64,000 bases of DNA from Bacteroidota bacterium (GTDB taxonomy: Bacteria > Bacteroidota > Bacteroidia > 2-12-FULL-35-15): NCBI GenBank assembly GCA_947479085.1, contig CANJYB010000012.1, positions 58,223 through 122,222 on the forward strand. Direction: 5' to 3'. Below are positions 18,801 through 26,734 of this stretch, piece by piece; position 1 is the stretch's first letter; each line of letters begins with the position of its first letter. The notes below the pieces were generated by a model. The model ran no database searches, was not told the DNA's origin, and saw nothing but the letters and a program-made list of their open reading frames with translations. A program made the translations under genes and the position numbers.

Positions 18801-18919
18801 GTAGGATAACAGGTGGGATTGAAAATCAAGAAATAAATAAAGCGATAGTTGATATATTGGAAGGTACTAGACCGGCATTTAACAACAGAACTTCCAAATA
18901 TAAAATAAGCAATAATTAA
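15872..18919 (+). CDS. PHP-like domain fused to SMC/ABC-type ATPase (TrlF-like), candidate defence protein
   Basis: 1015 aa. Residues 1-~300 follow the PHP phosphoesterase plan: DLQIQT (13-18), GITDHN (97-102), GIEI (126-129), PHCNSDNG (His197) and ASDGR (259-263), then FQWIKAEPTFEGLKQII and EPSRVFIG, typical of the proteins RefSeq calls TrlF family (from memory). Canonical PHP domains have HxH at the first site and DxH at the last; here they read QxQ and DGR, so metal binding is probably lost or changed. The ATPase has Walker A GNKGKGKS (353-360), long coiled coils (~455-760), signature LSPGERG (~891), Walker B IIIDQPEENLDN (~915) and an H-loop THNPN (~949). SMC-like ATPases of this kind commonly act in anti-phage or DNA-damage responses. 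Its neighbour carries a HEPN-type motif. Confidence 0.8.
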   Translation: MEINKGSEWMICDLQIQTIIDDRYQSLKEYYKELKTSERAKWDSFISKVGGEENALIFDSKEYFNNTSIPKKERANNYVRTLFSFLEVFNPNLKLIGITDHNYYDELLIDAFYEYSRKSTCKVICGIEINVAGVHVLVYFGKPPYEKETFSEGLKTFLSKIGIDSHKTKEVLTISNKGIFDVLEEICNQNGIYVFPHCNSDNGLFQERGKTDRTNLSEIFNFKKGIILQANSNESISKTKEYIIKNPKLFTATPICTIASDGRALKDFGRCDKLGNFQWIKAEPTFEGLKQIITEPSRVFIGELPPIIERVNKNPTKYIKAIEISKVQNSSITDFWFDNFRVDFNSELVAIIGNKGKGKSALSDILGLCGNAHIEEEDFSFLNKNKFRSPRPNLAREYEGKIYWEGGDPDSKILDSLPDKDSPEKVKYIPQSFLEKLCTSVDKKVFEEELEKVIFSRLESYQKLGKGSLKEVLIEKKQTLEDEISKIKSNISSKNTDIIELERKNSAQFRRSIDESLQTKENELKVHIENEPPKKEAPKQDEKNQQRTLEVTTQITSFRDIIKNQQDIKEKANSERVRLTVEMNELTQSVQKLNALAEYIKLAINQNETILNKYDIKLQDLVKYSIEITPINELILAKSNRIKEIEKLFENDNPSNPNNLITNSEVQIKKLQDELEGENKEYQKYLTAQQEWEKQKVEIIVTDAKDGTLSYFKNLKTYLDTKIGNELKDANKARIELLKQVIETKVLIAEVYKELYKPVSEFISENNSELIDYNVNIDVSLELDNFPEKFFNYISNGAAGNFRGASESRQLLSKITEVVDFNNPKGVAEWVDKIIQYLKFDNINEQKIEKDLQPQLKGGFTAQNFYDFLFNMDYYEPTYQLKLGKKKLNELSPGERGALLLIFYLLLDKQDIPIIIDQPEENLDNQSVYSILVHFIKKAKERRQIIIVTHNPNLAVVCDAEQVIRMDIDKENKNKVSRITGGIENQEINKAIVDILEGTRPAFNNRTSKYKISNN

Positions 18920-18950
18920 AAAAATATTTAACTAAGAATACCAAATTAAC

Positions 18951-19655
18951 CTATTTAACAGTTAGATGTGGTACCTTTCTTTTCATGCTTTTTGTTTGCA
19001 TTTTTGATTCAAGAGTCCAATCTTTACTTCTAGAAATGAAACCTTCAAGTTCTTGAAATTTTGTATAGTATTGGTTGTAATGAGCTTTTTCAGGTGATTC
19101 GATTAAATCTTCTATTATACAACATAGCATTTGATTTATTTGAAACCATTTATAGACTGTTATAAAATCCAAATTTTGAATTTGATTAGTAGCTTGAGGG
19201 TTCAGATTAGTATTTTTGCTATTTAGTGCAATACTTAATTGTCCATGTGCTAGTTTATTTCTTAAAATACTTGGATCAACTACATATTTTTCAATTATTT
19301 TTCGCAATCCTAATATTTTATTAGGTACCTCCGAGCCTTTAGAATGTGTTTTAAACTTAATGAATGCAAGTTCTAAACACTTAAGCCATTTTTCTTGTAT
19401 ACTTTCCTGTCTCAAAATTTCCTCGTAATAATTTTGATCAAAACCGTGGGGAGTTAATATCATTTTCATAAAATTAGCTTCAGAAAATGTTGAATAAAGT
19501 AAAGCATAAACTTTTGTTTGTACTTTAACTGTAGTAGATTTTCCAGTTTTAGAAGACCTATTAATTATCCTTCTTATTTCTGTTTCTGCCAGCAGAAAAT
19601 CACGAACATTTGTAACATAAGCCTGATAAAATTCGTATGTATTCGGATTTGGCAT
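18951..19655 (-). CDS. Unknown protein with HEPN-type Rx4H motif
   Basis: 234 aa, nearly all-helical by inspection, with no signal peptide or TM. Residues 132-137 read RNKLAH, followed by G, which fits the HEPN active-site pattern (R, polar residue, x3, H) seen in RiboL-PSP/MAE_28990-type HEPN proteins, many of which are RNases in toxin or defence systems. The motif sits in a helix after RKIIEKYVVDPSIL, as expected for HEPN. A basic C-terminus follows. The gene is convergent with the PHP-ATPase (31-bp gap) and its 5' end faces a tRNA-like sequence. The RNase role is inference; family assignment rests mostly on this one motif and helical content. Confidence 0.7.
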   Translation of the reverse strand: MPNPNTYEFYQAYVTNVRDFLLAETEIRRIINRSSKTGKSTTVKVQTKVYALLYSTFSEANFMKMILTPHGFDQNYYEEILRQESIQEKWLKCLELAFIKFKTHSKGSEVPNKILGLRKIIEKYVVDPSILRNKLAHGQLSIALNSKNTNLNPQATNQIQNLDFITVYKWFQINQMLCCIIEDLIESPEKAHYNQYYTKFQELEGFISRSKDWTLESKMQTKSMKRKVPHLTVK

Positions 19656-19707
19656 TTTACTTAAATTTAAATATCCTGCCCTCTAATGAAGCCCTTGTAT
19701 GGATGCA

Positions 19708-19780
19708 TTAGAAGGCAGGAATTGAACCTGCGACCCCTCGGTTTTAAATCGAGTGCTCTACCTTGCTGAGCTACAACTGC
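19708..19780 (-). tRNA. tRNA-like sequence with anticodon UAA and unpaired acceptor stem (possible tRNA relic)
   Basis: On the minus strand the D arm (GCTC AGCAAGGTA GAGC), anticodon arm (CTCGA TTTAAAA CCGAG, with one A-C mismatch at the loop), 5-nt variable loop and T arm (GCAGG TTCAATT CCTGC) all form. The anticodon would be UAA, but a leucine tRNA should have a long variable arm, and this has none. The acceptor halves GCAGTTG and CTTCTAA do not pair (3 of 7), and no CCA is encoded. It is either a decayed tRNA, or a tRNA whose 3' end was replaced by DNA carrying the HEPN gene. Confidence 0.55.
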
Positions 19781-19839
19781 GATGCAAAAATAATAATTTT
19801 TGTGAGATAATTAAACAAAACACAAAAGCTAAAACCGCA

Positions 19840-19862
19840 GTCGCGAGTGTCCCACTCGTGAC
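19840..19862. repeat. Small inverted repeat
   Basis: GTCGCGAGTG-TCC-CACTCGTGAC; 10-bp arms with one G-T pair. It looks like a dispersed intergenic palindrome. Confidence 0.6.
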
Positions 19863-20121
19863 TATTATTCGGTGGCGTCCCGCCCCCATTTATTAACCTC
19901 CCCCCCGTAAGCCCTAAGTTATAAGCGTATTTAACAACGTAGGAGCTAAGCTGAAGCGTTGAATTGTGCGGCTGTGCTTAGGTTCATGCTAATTGGGTCA
20001 GTTTCACTTACCATTGCTTAATATTTTTTCCCCACTTCAATCTTAATTTGCTTTAGCAAATCATCATACCTCAAATCAAAATCATTTTTTAACCCGTAGG
20101 AAACATCCAACGGGTTTTATC

Positions 20122-20456
20122 CTAACCAATCTTAATAATCCGCGTTCCCATCATACATAGCACTTCACCCTTCCAATGCCCGCAGTCCCTATTCCTGTCC
20201 CGCCCTTCATACGGGGTGGTAAAAACCCCCTCAGATAGCTTGTTTCCCCTGTATCCCGATTGTCTAGTGGCATTCACCACTTTAAGTGCCTCGAAAAGCC
20301 TATCCTTACTCACTTTTTTCCAATAAAAACCGGGTAAAACCCACGAACGTCCTAAATTTATTAGCATTCCGCCACCTTAAGTACTTCACAAAACATTGCC
20401 TCATTCTCCTTTTTCAAAGAAAAACTGCGTAAAATCCCGTAAAACAGGTCAAGAAC
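20122..20456 (-). pseudogene. Possible degenerate gene relic with internal duplication
   Basis: On the minus strand, GFYWKKVSKDRLFEALKVVNA (bases ~20271-20340) has a second, out-of-frame copy ~93 bp upstream that can be read as FSLKKENEAMFCEVLKVAEC. The nucleotide match continues over ~80 bp (GCATTC...TTAAGT...CACTTTTTTC against GCATTC...TTAAGT...CTCCTTTTTC). The copies are joined by stops and frame changes. I do not recognise the family; it may be a decayed accessory gene. Confidence 0.35.
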
Positions 20457-20463
20457 ATCGTTC

Positions 20464-20673
20464 GAACTTCCGGGAAAACCACTCGAACTTCAAAGAAAAT
20501 CGTTGGAACTTCCAAGAAAACCGTGTGAACTTCCGAGAAAACCGTTGGAACTTCTAAGAAAACCACCCGAACTTTAAAGAAAACCATCCGAACTTCCAAT
20601 AAAATCGTTGGAACATCAGAGAAACCCACTGGAACACCAAAGAAAACAGGTGGAACTTCAAAGAAAACCACCT
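20464..20673. repeat. 21-bp tandem repeat array, ten units
   Basis: Ten adjoining 21-bp units start with GAAC; consensus GAACTTCnnAGAAAACCnnyn. A truncated unit precedes at 20453-20463. The period is exact throughout (starts at 20464, 20485, 20506 ... 20653). Units differ mostly at positions 8-9 and 18-21. On the minus strand this reads as a heptapeptide repeat of the type VFxEVxT. Confidence 0.92.
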
Positions 20674-20735
20674 TAATCGCGCAGTTATACTTGGTGTTAA
20701 ATTAATTCAGCAAGTTTTATTTACAATAATAAAGC

Positions 20736-20772
20736 AAAAAACTCCTTACTGATAAACACTAAGGAGTTTTTT
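20736..20772. terminator. Bidirectional terminator after ftsE
   Basis: ACTCCTTA (20741-20748) pairs with TAAGGAGT (20760-20767), flanked by AAAAA and TTTTT. Confidence 0.85.
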
Positions 20773-20832
20773 TGTTAAATGAATTTGTGAAGGTGTAGGG
20801 CTGGACAATTAACAGGTACCCTTTTAAATAAA

Positions 20833-21507
20833 TTAAGAAGCTTCAGTCAGTTTACCACTTTCGCATTTAATGGTTCGCGAAGGGAATTTTTCAAACATCA
20901 TGATATCATGCGTGGCAATAAGCACTGCCCGCCCGCTTTTACTTATCTCCAGCAAAATATTTATTATCCCTTCCGAAGTTTCCGGGTCAAGATTTCCTGT
21001 TGGCTCATCGGCCAGTATCAGTTCAGGGTCATTTAACAAAGCTCTTGCAATGGCTATTCGCTGTTGTTCTCCTCCCGAAAGTTCGTGTGGCATTTTAAAT
21101 CCTTTGGTTGTCAGATGCACTTTATCAAGTACATCGTTAATTCTTTTTTGCATTTCATTCTTTCCTTTCCAGCCGGTTGCTTTTAGCACAAACAATAAAT
21201 TATCGTTCACCGTTCTGTCGGTTAATAATTGAAAATCCTGGAAAACAATTCCAAGCTTTCTTCTCAAAAAAGGTATCTCTTTTCGTTTTATTGTTTTCAA
21301 ATCATACCCTGCCACTGTTGCTGCTCCGTCCTTCAAATCAAGGTCTGCATAAAGTGTTTTCAGCAAACTGCTCTTGCCGCTCCCGGTTTTTCCAAGCAAA
21401 TAAACAAACTCTCCTTTGTCAATATTCAGGGTAACGTTGGTTAGTACCAGGTTATGTTTTTGAAAAATCGAAACATTATTTAAACTAATGATTGTATCAA
21501 GTGCCAT
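20833..21507 (-). CDS. ftsE: FtsE-like ABC ATPase
   Basis: 224 aa. Walker A GKTGSGKSS (~residues 39-47), Q-loop VFQDFQLL, signature ELSGGEQQR, Walker B LILADEPTGNLD and H-loop ATHD are all intact. The opening SLNNVSIFQKHNLVL and the FLRRKLGIVFQDFQLLTDRTVNDNL block match Bacteroidota FtsE. FtsE pairs with the membrane protein FtsX at the septum to activate peptidoglycan hydrolases during division. No ftsX is in this window, which is common in this phylum. It is divergent from the TPR gene (163-bp gap). Confidence 0.85.
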   Translation of the reverse strand: MALDTIISLNNVSIFQKHNLVLTNVTLNIDKGEFVYLLGKTGSGKSSLLKTLYADLDLKDGAATVAGYDLKTIKRKEIPFLRRKLGIVFQDFQLLTDRTVNDNLLFVLKATGWKGKNEMQKRINDVLDKVHLTTKGFKMPHELSGGEQQRIAIARALLNDPELILADEPTGNLDPETSEGIINILLEISKSGRAVLIATHDIMMFEKFPSRTIKCESGKLTEAS

Positions 21508-21670
21508 TTTATATCCTTTAAAACCTCCGAAAATTACTTCATTCCCGTGTAACGAATTTTTATTTCACCACAATACTTTTAACAACCTCACGTTAATAAC
21601 TTAATCAAACATCAAAACTTAATGCTTTTATCCTTACTAATTTTACGCAATTAATACTTGTAAATACTGA

Positions 21671-24600
21671 ATGAACAATAGTAAAATAATAGGTTTAATA
21701 GTTGGGGTTTTTATTTCCGTATGTGTTGTTGCTCAAAAAACAAATATCTACACACATCCGGATGCTGAGTTCGAAAAAGCAATTGAACTTTTTCAGAAAG
21801 AAAAATATGGTGCTGCACAAAAAAGCTTTACCAACATTGTTGCCTCTCATTCCGACCCTCACAACCTGGTTCGTATCGATGCCGAATATTACAACGCCAT
21901 CTGTGCTTCCGAATTATTTAATAAAGATGGGGAATTATATTTAAAACAATTTGTAATCGACCACCCGGAAAGTCCAAAAGTAAAGTCGGCTTACTTCTAT
22001 CTCGGGAAATACAATTACCGAAAAAAGAAATACAAGGATGTATTGAACTGGTTCGAAAAAGTAGACATTTATGATTTAACTACAGAAGAATTAGCAGAGT
22101 TTTATTTCAAACGTGGTTACAGTTATTTCCAAGGAGAAAAATTTACAGAGGCTAAAAAAGATTTTAATGAGATAAAGGATGTGGAGAATAAATACGCATC
22201 TGCTGCCAAGTATTATGCGGCTCACATAGCCTATAACGAAAAGAATTATGAAATTGCTTTAAGAGATTTTATTCATCTTCAGAAAAACGAAACGTTCGGT
22301 TCAGTTGTTCCTTATTACATTGCCCAGATTTACTACTTACAGAAACAATACGAAAAAGTAATAAGTTATGCTCCTCATCTGCTTGATTCAGTAAATACCA
22401 AACGTGCTCCGGAAATTGCCCGTATTCTTGGCGAATCGTATTACCGCACCAATCAATACAAGGAAGCGATTCCGTATTTAAAGCAATACGAAAAATCGGC
22501 CAACGGCCTGCAACGGCAGGACAATTACCAGATGGGATACGCTTATTATAAAACAAATGATTGTGCCAGCGCCATTGATTATTTCATAAAGGTAACGGAG
22601 GGAGACGATGATTCCTTATCTCAGAATGCGTCTTACCACATGGGCGATTGTTACCTGAAAATGGATAAAAAACAAAATGCCATTACGGCTTTTGGCAAGG
22701 CATCTAAAGGGGAGTTTGATAAAACCATACAGGAAGATGCATTGTATAATTACGCCAAGTTATGTTACGAAACAGCTTTCAATCCTTACAATGAAGCCAT
22801 CCGTGCATTTCAGAAATACATTAAGGATTTCCCGAATGCTCCTCATGTAGATGAAGCCTACACCTATTTGGTAAATGTATTTATTACTACAAAGAGTTAC
22901 AAAGAGGCACTCGAAGCAATTGAAAAAATTAAAACGCTGACACCTGAATTAAAACAGGCGTATCAAAAGGTGGCGTATTACCGCGGTGTTGATTTATTCA
23001 ATAACCTCGAGTTTGCAGAAGCCATCAAGTCATTTGACAAATCTCAGAAATACACTTTTGACAAGGAAGTAACGGCCAGTGCTATTTACTGGAAAGCGGA
23101 ATCGTATTATCGTTTAAAGCAATATCCTAAAGCAATTGAAACCTATTCTGATTATATAGATGAACCGGGTGCAATTGGCAAATCGGAAATTAGTGATGCC
23201 AACTACAACATTGGCTATTCTTATTATAAGCTGAACGATTGGGAAAACAGTAATTTATGGTTCCGGAAATTTGTAACCTTTAAACCGGCTGCCGATGCAA
23301 AAAAAATAAATGATGCTTATAACCGCATTGGTGACGGATACTTTATGACCCGCGATTTTACCAATGCTGCTGATTATTACGACCAGTCGTTCCGCATGAA
23401 ATTAATGAACCCCGATTATGCTTTGTTTCAAAAAGCAATGGCGGAAGGTGTAATGAAAAAATATCCGGAGAAGATAGCTGACTTGAAACTTTTTATTCAA
23501 ACTTACGCATCCACTTCTTCCACCTATAATCTACAGGCAAGGTATGAACTGGCACAGTCGTATTACATAGACAATCAAACAGAACTCGCATTGAGCAGTT
23601 TCAAAAAGTTCCTCGAAGATTATCCGAACAGCAAATATGAAAATAGTTGCTTAAGTAAAATTGGATTGATTTATTATTTCAAACTGGATGATGATAATGC
23701 ACTAACCTATTTCGACCGTTTGATTAAGCGCGACCGCAAATCTCCGGATGCAGATGCTGCTATTGAAATTGTAAAAAAGATTTACACAGCAAAAGGAAAT
23801 GTGGACGTATTGGATAATTATTTAAAATCAATAGGTGCTGCCATACCGCAGGCAGCCCTCGATTCTATAGCATATAACATCGGGAAAACTCATTTGCTGG
23901 AAAAAGAATACGACAAGGTAATAGTTGATTTCGAAAAATACATTGCCAAATTCCCGAATGGAATTTTTATTCTGCAGGCTAATTTCTACAAAGCCGAGTG
24001 TGAGTATTCTGCAGGCAAATCTGATGCTTCTCTTGTAGGTTATACTTATGTAATAGGTAAACCAAAAAGTGAATTCACGGAACAATCATTGAGTCGTGCT
24101 GCCGATATTGTTTACCGCAAACAGGATTATAAAACAGCTTTGGATTATTACAAACAACTGGAACAGGTGGCTGAAAACCCTAAGAACAATACCGCTGCAA
24201 AGATTGGTTTGATGCGTTGCAATTTCCAGATGAAGAATTATCCGGAAGCAAAAATAAGTGCAAGAAATGTGTTGACCAATGAAAAACCGGCTAAGGAACT
24301 TACCAACGAAGCACATTATGTTATTGCCTCTTCTGCATTTGAAATTGCTGCACAGCAACGTTACGTAGATACTACCAAGCCGGAAGACTTTACCAAATAC
24401 GATGAAGCCTTGCAGGAATACCAGTATGTGGTGGAAAATGCAAAAAACGAAATAGGTACGGAAGCCAAATACAATGTGGCCAATATTCAATTCCTGAAAA
24501 AAGATTATAAAAAATCTCAGAAAACAATTTTCGAACTCGTAAATGGGGAAGGTGATTTCCCTTACTGGACAGACAAAGCAATGATTCTGTTAGCTGATAA

Positions 24601-24862
24601 TTATCTGGCTGTAAAAGATAATTTCCAGGCGAAGGAAACATTAAAAGGAGTCATCAGCGAATCGGATAACAAAGACCTTGTGAAAATAGGGCAGGACAAG
24701 CTGGATAAAATACTGGCTCATGAAGCTGCCATTAAAAAAGCAAAAGAAGTGAAGGAACAACCTTTAAACATTCAGTTCGAAGGAAGTTCGCCTCAGCAAA
24801 ATAATTTGTTTGTGGACCCTTCTATGAAAAAGGATAGTACCGAATTAAAAAAAGAAGAATAA
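21671..24862 (+). CDS. Large exported tetratricopeptide-repeat protein
   Basis: 1063 aa: signal peptide (VGVFISVCVVAQ) followed by TPR-type helices over nearly the whole length (for example AEYYNAICASELF, PYYIAQIYYLQKQYEKVI, ARYELAQSYYIDNQTELALSSFKKFLEDYPNSKYE). Several repeats are the outer-membrane-assembly/YbgF kind with the F..YP.S.Y motif. The tail (QEPLNIQFEGSSPQQNN) is low complexity. Location is periplasmic. With the beta-barrel gene 81 bp downstream it likely forms an operon, so it may be a scaffold for that protein. Specific function is unknown. Confidence 0.85.
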   Translation: MNNSKIIGLIVGVFISVCVVAQKTNIYTHPDAEFEKAIELFQKEKYGAAQKSFTNIVASHSDPHNLVRIDAEYYNAICASELFNKDGELYLKQFVIDHPESPKVKSAYFYLGKYNYRKKKYKDVLNWFEKVDIYDLTTEELAEFYFKRGYSYFQGEKFTEAKKDFNEIKDVENKYASAAKYYAAHIAYNEKNYEIALRDFIHLQKNETFGSVVPYYIAQIYYLQKQYEKVISYAPHLLDSVNTKRAPEIARILGESYYRTNQYKEAIPYLKQYEKSANGLQRQDNYQMGYAYYKTNDCASAIDYFIKVTEGDDDSLSQNASYHMGDCYLKMDKKQNAITAFGKASKGEFDKTIQEDALYNYAKLCYETAFNPYNEAIRAFQKYIKDFPNAPHVDEAYTYLVNVFITTKSYKEALEAIEKIKTLTPELKQAYQKVAYYRGVDLFNNLEFAEAIKSFDKSQKYTFDKEVTASAIYWKAESYYRLKQYPKAIETYSDYIDEPGAIGKSEISDANYNIGYSYYKLNDWENSNLWFRKFVTFKPAADAKKINDAYNRIGDGYFMTRDFTNAADYYDQSFRMKLMNPDYALFQKAMAEGVMKKYPEKIADLKLFIQTYASTSSTYNLQARYELAQSYYIDNQTELALSSFKKFLEDYPNSKYENSCLSKIGLIYYFKLDDDNALTYFDRLIKRDRKSPDADAAIEIVKKIYTAKGNVDVLDNYLKSIGAAIPQAALDSIAYNIGKTHLLEKEYDKVIVDFEKYIAKFPNGIFILQANFYKAECEYSAGKSDASLVGYTYVIGKPKSEFTEQSLSRAADIVYRKQDYKTALDYYKQLEQVAENPKNNTAAKIGLMRCNFQMKNYPEAKISARNVLTNEKPAKELTNEAHYVIASSAFEIAAQQRYVDTTKPEDFTKYDEALQEYQYVVENAKNEIGTEAKYNVANIQFLKKDYKKSQKTIFELVNGEGDFPYWTDKAMILLADNYLAVKDNFQAKETLKGVISESDNKDLVKIGQDKLDKILAHEAAIKKAKEVKEQPLNIQFEGSSPQQNNLFVDPSMKKDSTELKKEE

Positions 24863-24880
24863 GTTGTAGTACCGAATATT

Positions 24881-24914
24881 CCTGTCAGTCCCGCATGTGC
24901 GGGACTAACAGGGG
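24881..24914. repeat. Palindrome between TPR and beta-barrel genes
   Basis: CCTGTcaGTCCCGCA-TG-TGCGGGACtaaCAGG forms a long hairpin without a T-run. The ends resemble the CCTGTCAGGG palindromes elsewhere, so it may be a dispersed element or an mRNA-stabilising hairpin in the operon. Confidence 0.65.
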
Positions 24915-24942
24915 TAACACTTAAATATTTATTTACAAAAGA

Positions 24943-26607
24943 ATGAAAAAGTATCTCTTTAAATTTTTTATCCTTATTTTATTTATTTCTGTTCAAACCA
25001 TGTCCCTGTTTGCACAGGATACATTGGGTAATTACATCATTATCGGAACAGGAAACTTTCGCCCGACAGTAGCCGATGCCAATAAAATAAATGAAAATCC
25101 GGTGGTGAACGATTCCACCAAAAAGCTCCCTGTTAAAGGATACAATATCAATTCAAAAAAAATAGTTACCGGTTTTAATGTTTCTCCCATCACTCCTGCA
25201 CAGATGGTGGGCGAACCACTCACCAAGCTTTACAATGCATTGGTAAAAATCGGTTTCGGAAATTACACCACTCCTTATGGCGAAGTATGGTACAATAGTT
25301 TGCGCTCCAAGGACAATGCTTATGGAATACGGATGAAACACATGTCTTCTTCTTACACCGCTAAAGATTATGGTTTCGCAGGATTCAGCGACAATGAAAT
25401 AAGCCTGACGGGCAAAAAGTTCCTGAAAGAACATACCCTATCCGGTAATTTTGATTATGCCCGCAATGTGGTTCATTTTTATGGTTATGATGCCTCCCTG
25501 CATGAACTGGACAAAGATGCCACTGCACAGCGTTTCAATTATTTTGCTGCAAATGCGCAGCTGATGAGCCATTACACCAAGGCCGAAAAGTTTAACCATG
25601 ATATAAAACTAAGTTATTATAACCTGGCCGACCTGTACAAAGCATCTGAAAACAATATTAAAGCTACCGGATTCGTTCAAACAACCATTCACAAGGAAGT
25701 ATATAAAGTAAATGCGGCTGTTGATTTTTACAATGATAAAACTTCTAAAGACACTGCCAATAATACCATCATTACCCTGAATCCCAACATCTATGCCACA
25801 GGTAACCGTTACAAAGCAGCAGTGGGTGTTACCGCTGTGATGGACAACCTGGATGAAACCAAATTTTATTTTTATCCAAAAATAGATTTGAGTTACAATG
25901 TGTTCGACAATGTCATTATCCCTTATATCGGGGCTTCCGGTGGATTGCATAAAAACAGCATGAAGGCCATCACTGATGAAAACCCTTTTGTGTTGTCTCA
26001 CTTAACCATGAAAAACACCAATACCAAATACGATTTGTTCGGTGGTATCAAAGGGGCCATTTCTTCCAAAATAGATTACAATGCCCGTGCATCCTACAGT
26101 AGCATTGGCAACCTGATGATGTATGTAAACGATACCAAGGATTTACTGGCCAATCGCTTTGATGTAATTTATGATGATGCCGAATTATTAAACGTGCGTG
26201 GTGAAGTAGCTTATCAGTTGCGCGAAAAAATACGTTTCAACTTAAGCGGTGATTATTACAACTATAAAATGAAAACAGAACTCCGTGCATGGTACCTGCC
26301 GCAGGTAAAAATTACATTTACCGGTAACTATAATATTTCCGATAAAATAATTATCAAGGCTGATTTATTTTACCTTGATAACCAATACACCAAAACTTAC
26401 GAAAACATGGATACCCCGAAAGAACAACCAGTGGCTACCCAGCTGAAAGGAATGTTTGATGCCAATATTGGAGGGGAATACCGTTACAACAAAAAACTGG
26501 GTTTCTTTATCAACATCAATAATATTGCAAACGTGCGTTATTACCGATATAGTAATTACCCTACCCAACGCTTTAGCGCTATGTTGGGCTTGAGTTATTC
26601 GTTTTAA
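24943..26607 (+). CDS. Outer-membrane beta-barrel protein (TonB-receptor-like)
   Basis: 554 aa with a signal peptide (LFISVQTMSLFAQ). From residue ~90 on it is a series of amphipathic strands with alternating aromatic residues, ending in MLGLSYSF, whose terminal Phe is typical of BAM-assembled barrels. The end region (YNKKLGFFININNIANVRYYRYSNYP) is like the last strands of TonB-dependent receptors, but there is no plug domain and the length is short for that class. Probably co-transcribed with the TPR protein. The substrate is unknown. Confidence 0.78.
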   Translation: MKKYLFKFFILILFISVQTMSLFAQDTLGNYIIIGTGNFRPTVADANKINENPVVNDSTKKLPVKGYNINSKKIVTGFNVSPITPAQMVGEPLTKLYNALVKIGFGNYTTPYGEVWYNSLRSKDNAYGIRMKHMSSSYTAKDYGFAGFSDNEISLTGKKFLKEHTLSGNFDYARNVVHFYGYDASLHELDKDATAQRFNYFAANAQLMSHYTKAEKFNHDIKLSYYNLADLYKASENNIKATGFVQTTIHKEVYKVNAAVDFYNDKTSKDTANNTIITLNPNIYATGNRYKAAVGVTAVMDNLDETKFYFYPKIDLSYNVFDNVIIPYIGASGGLHKNSMKAITDENPFVLSHLTMKNTNTKYDLFGGIKGAISSKIDYNARASYSSIGNLMMYVNDTKDLLANRFDVIYDDAELLNVRGEVAYQLREKIRFNLSGDYYNYKMKTELRAWYLPQVKITFTGNYNISDKIIIKADLFYLDNQYTKTYENMDTPKEQPVATQLKGMFDANIGGEYRYNKKLGFFININNIANVRYYRYSNYPTQRFSAMLGLSYSF

Positions 26608-26618
26608 AAAAGGGGACA

Positions 26619-26642
26619 CGCAAAGACGCAAAGAACGCGAAG
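26619..26642 (+). repeat. Dispersed repeat fragment (CGCAAAGACGCAAAG type)
   Basis: CGCAAAGACGCAAAG, then AACGCGAAG; matches 12098-12120 except for one base. Only one arm is present here. Confidence 0.75.
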
Positions 26643-26679
26643 GGAAAGCAAACTGAGGTTTCATTAAAACAAAAAAAAA

Positions 26680-26708
26680 CTCTTTACAGAAAATGTAAAG
26701 AGTTTTTT
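26680..26708. terminator. Bidirectional terminator
   Basis: CTCTTTACA (26680-26688) pairs with TGTAAAGAG (26694-26702), preceded by an A-run and followed by TTTTTT. It separates the convergent beta-barrel and coiled-coil genes. Confidence 0.88.
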
Positions 26709-26734
26709 CTTTTTGATATTATGCCTTTCTACTA

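Larger units (their letters stand above)
19785..20832. other. Repeat-rich gap without a convincing gene
   Basis: Contains a hairpin (19840-19862), a possible gene relic with a 93-bp degenerate duplication (20271-20456), a 21-bp tandem array (20464-20673) and a terminator (20736-20772). Short frames at 20122-20367 and 20414-20671 (minus strand) are not considered genes. Confidence 0.6.

Noticed and set aside
19708..19780. Functional tRNA-Leu(UAA)
   Set aside because: The variable arm is short and the acceptor stem does not pair; reported as a tRNA-like relic and not as a working tRNA.
20414..20671. 85-residue minus-strand reading frame with heptapeptide repeats
   Set aside because: It is simply the 21-bp tandem repeat read in an open frame; it has no promoter motif, the last residues leave the repeat pattern, and the opposite strand is also partly open.
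20464..20673. Possible CRISPR array
   Set aside because: Units are contiguous 21-mers with scattered changes; there are no constant repeats separated by unique spacers and no cas genes nearby.
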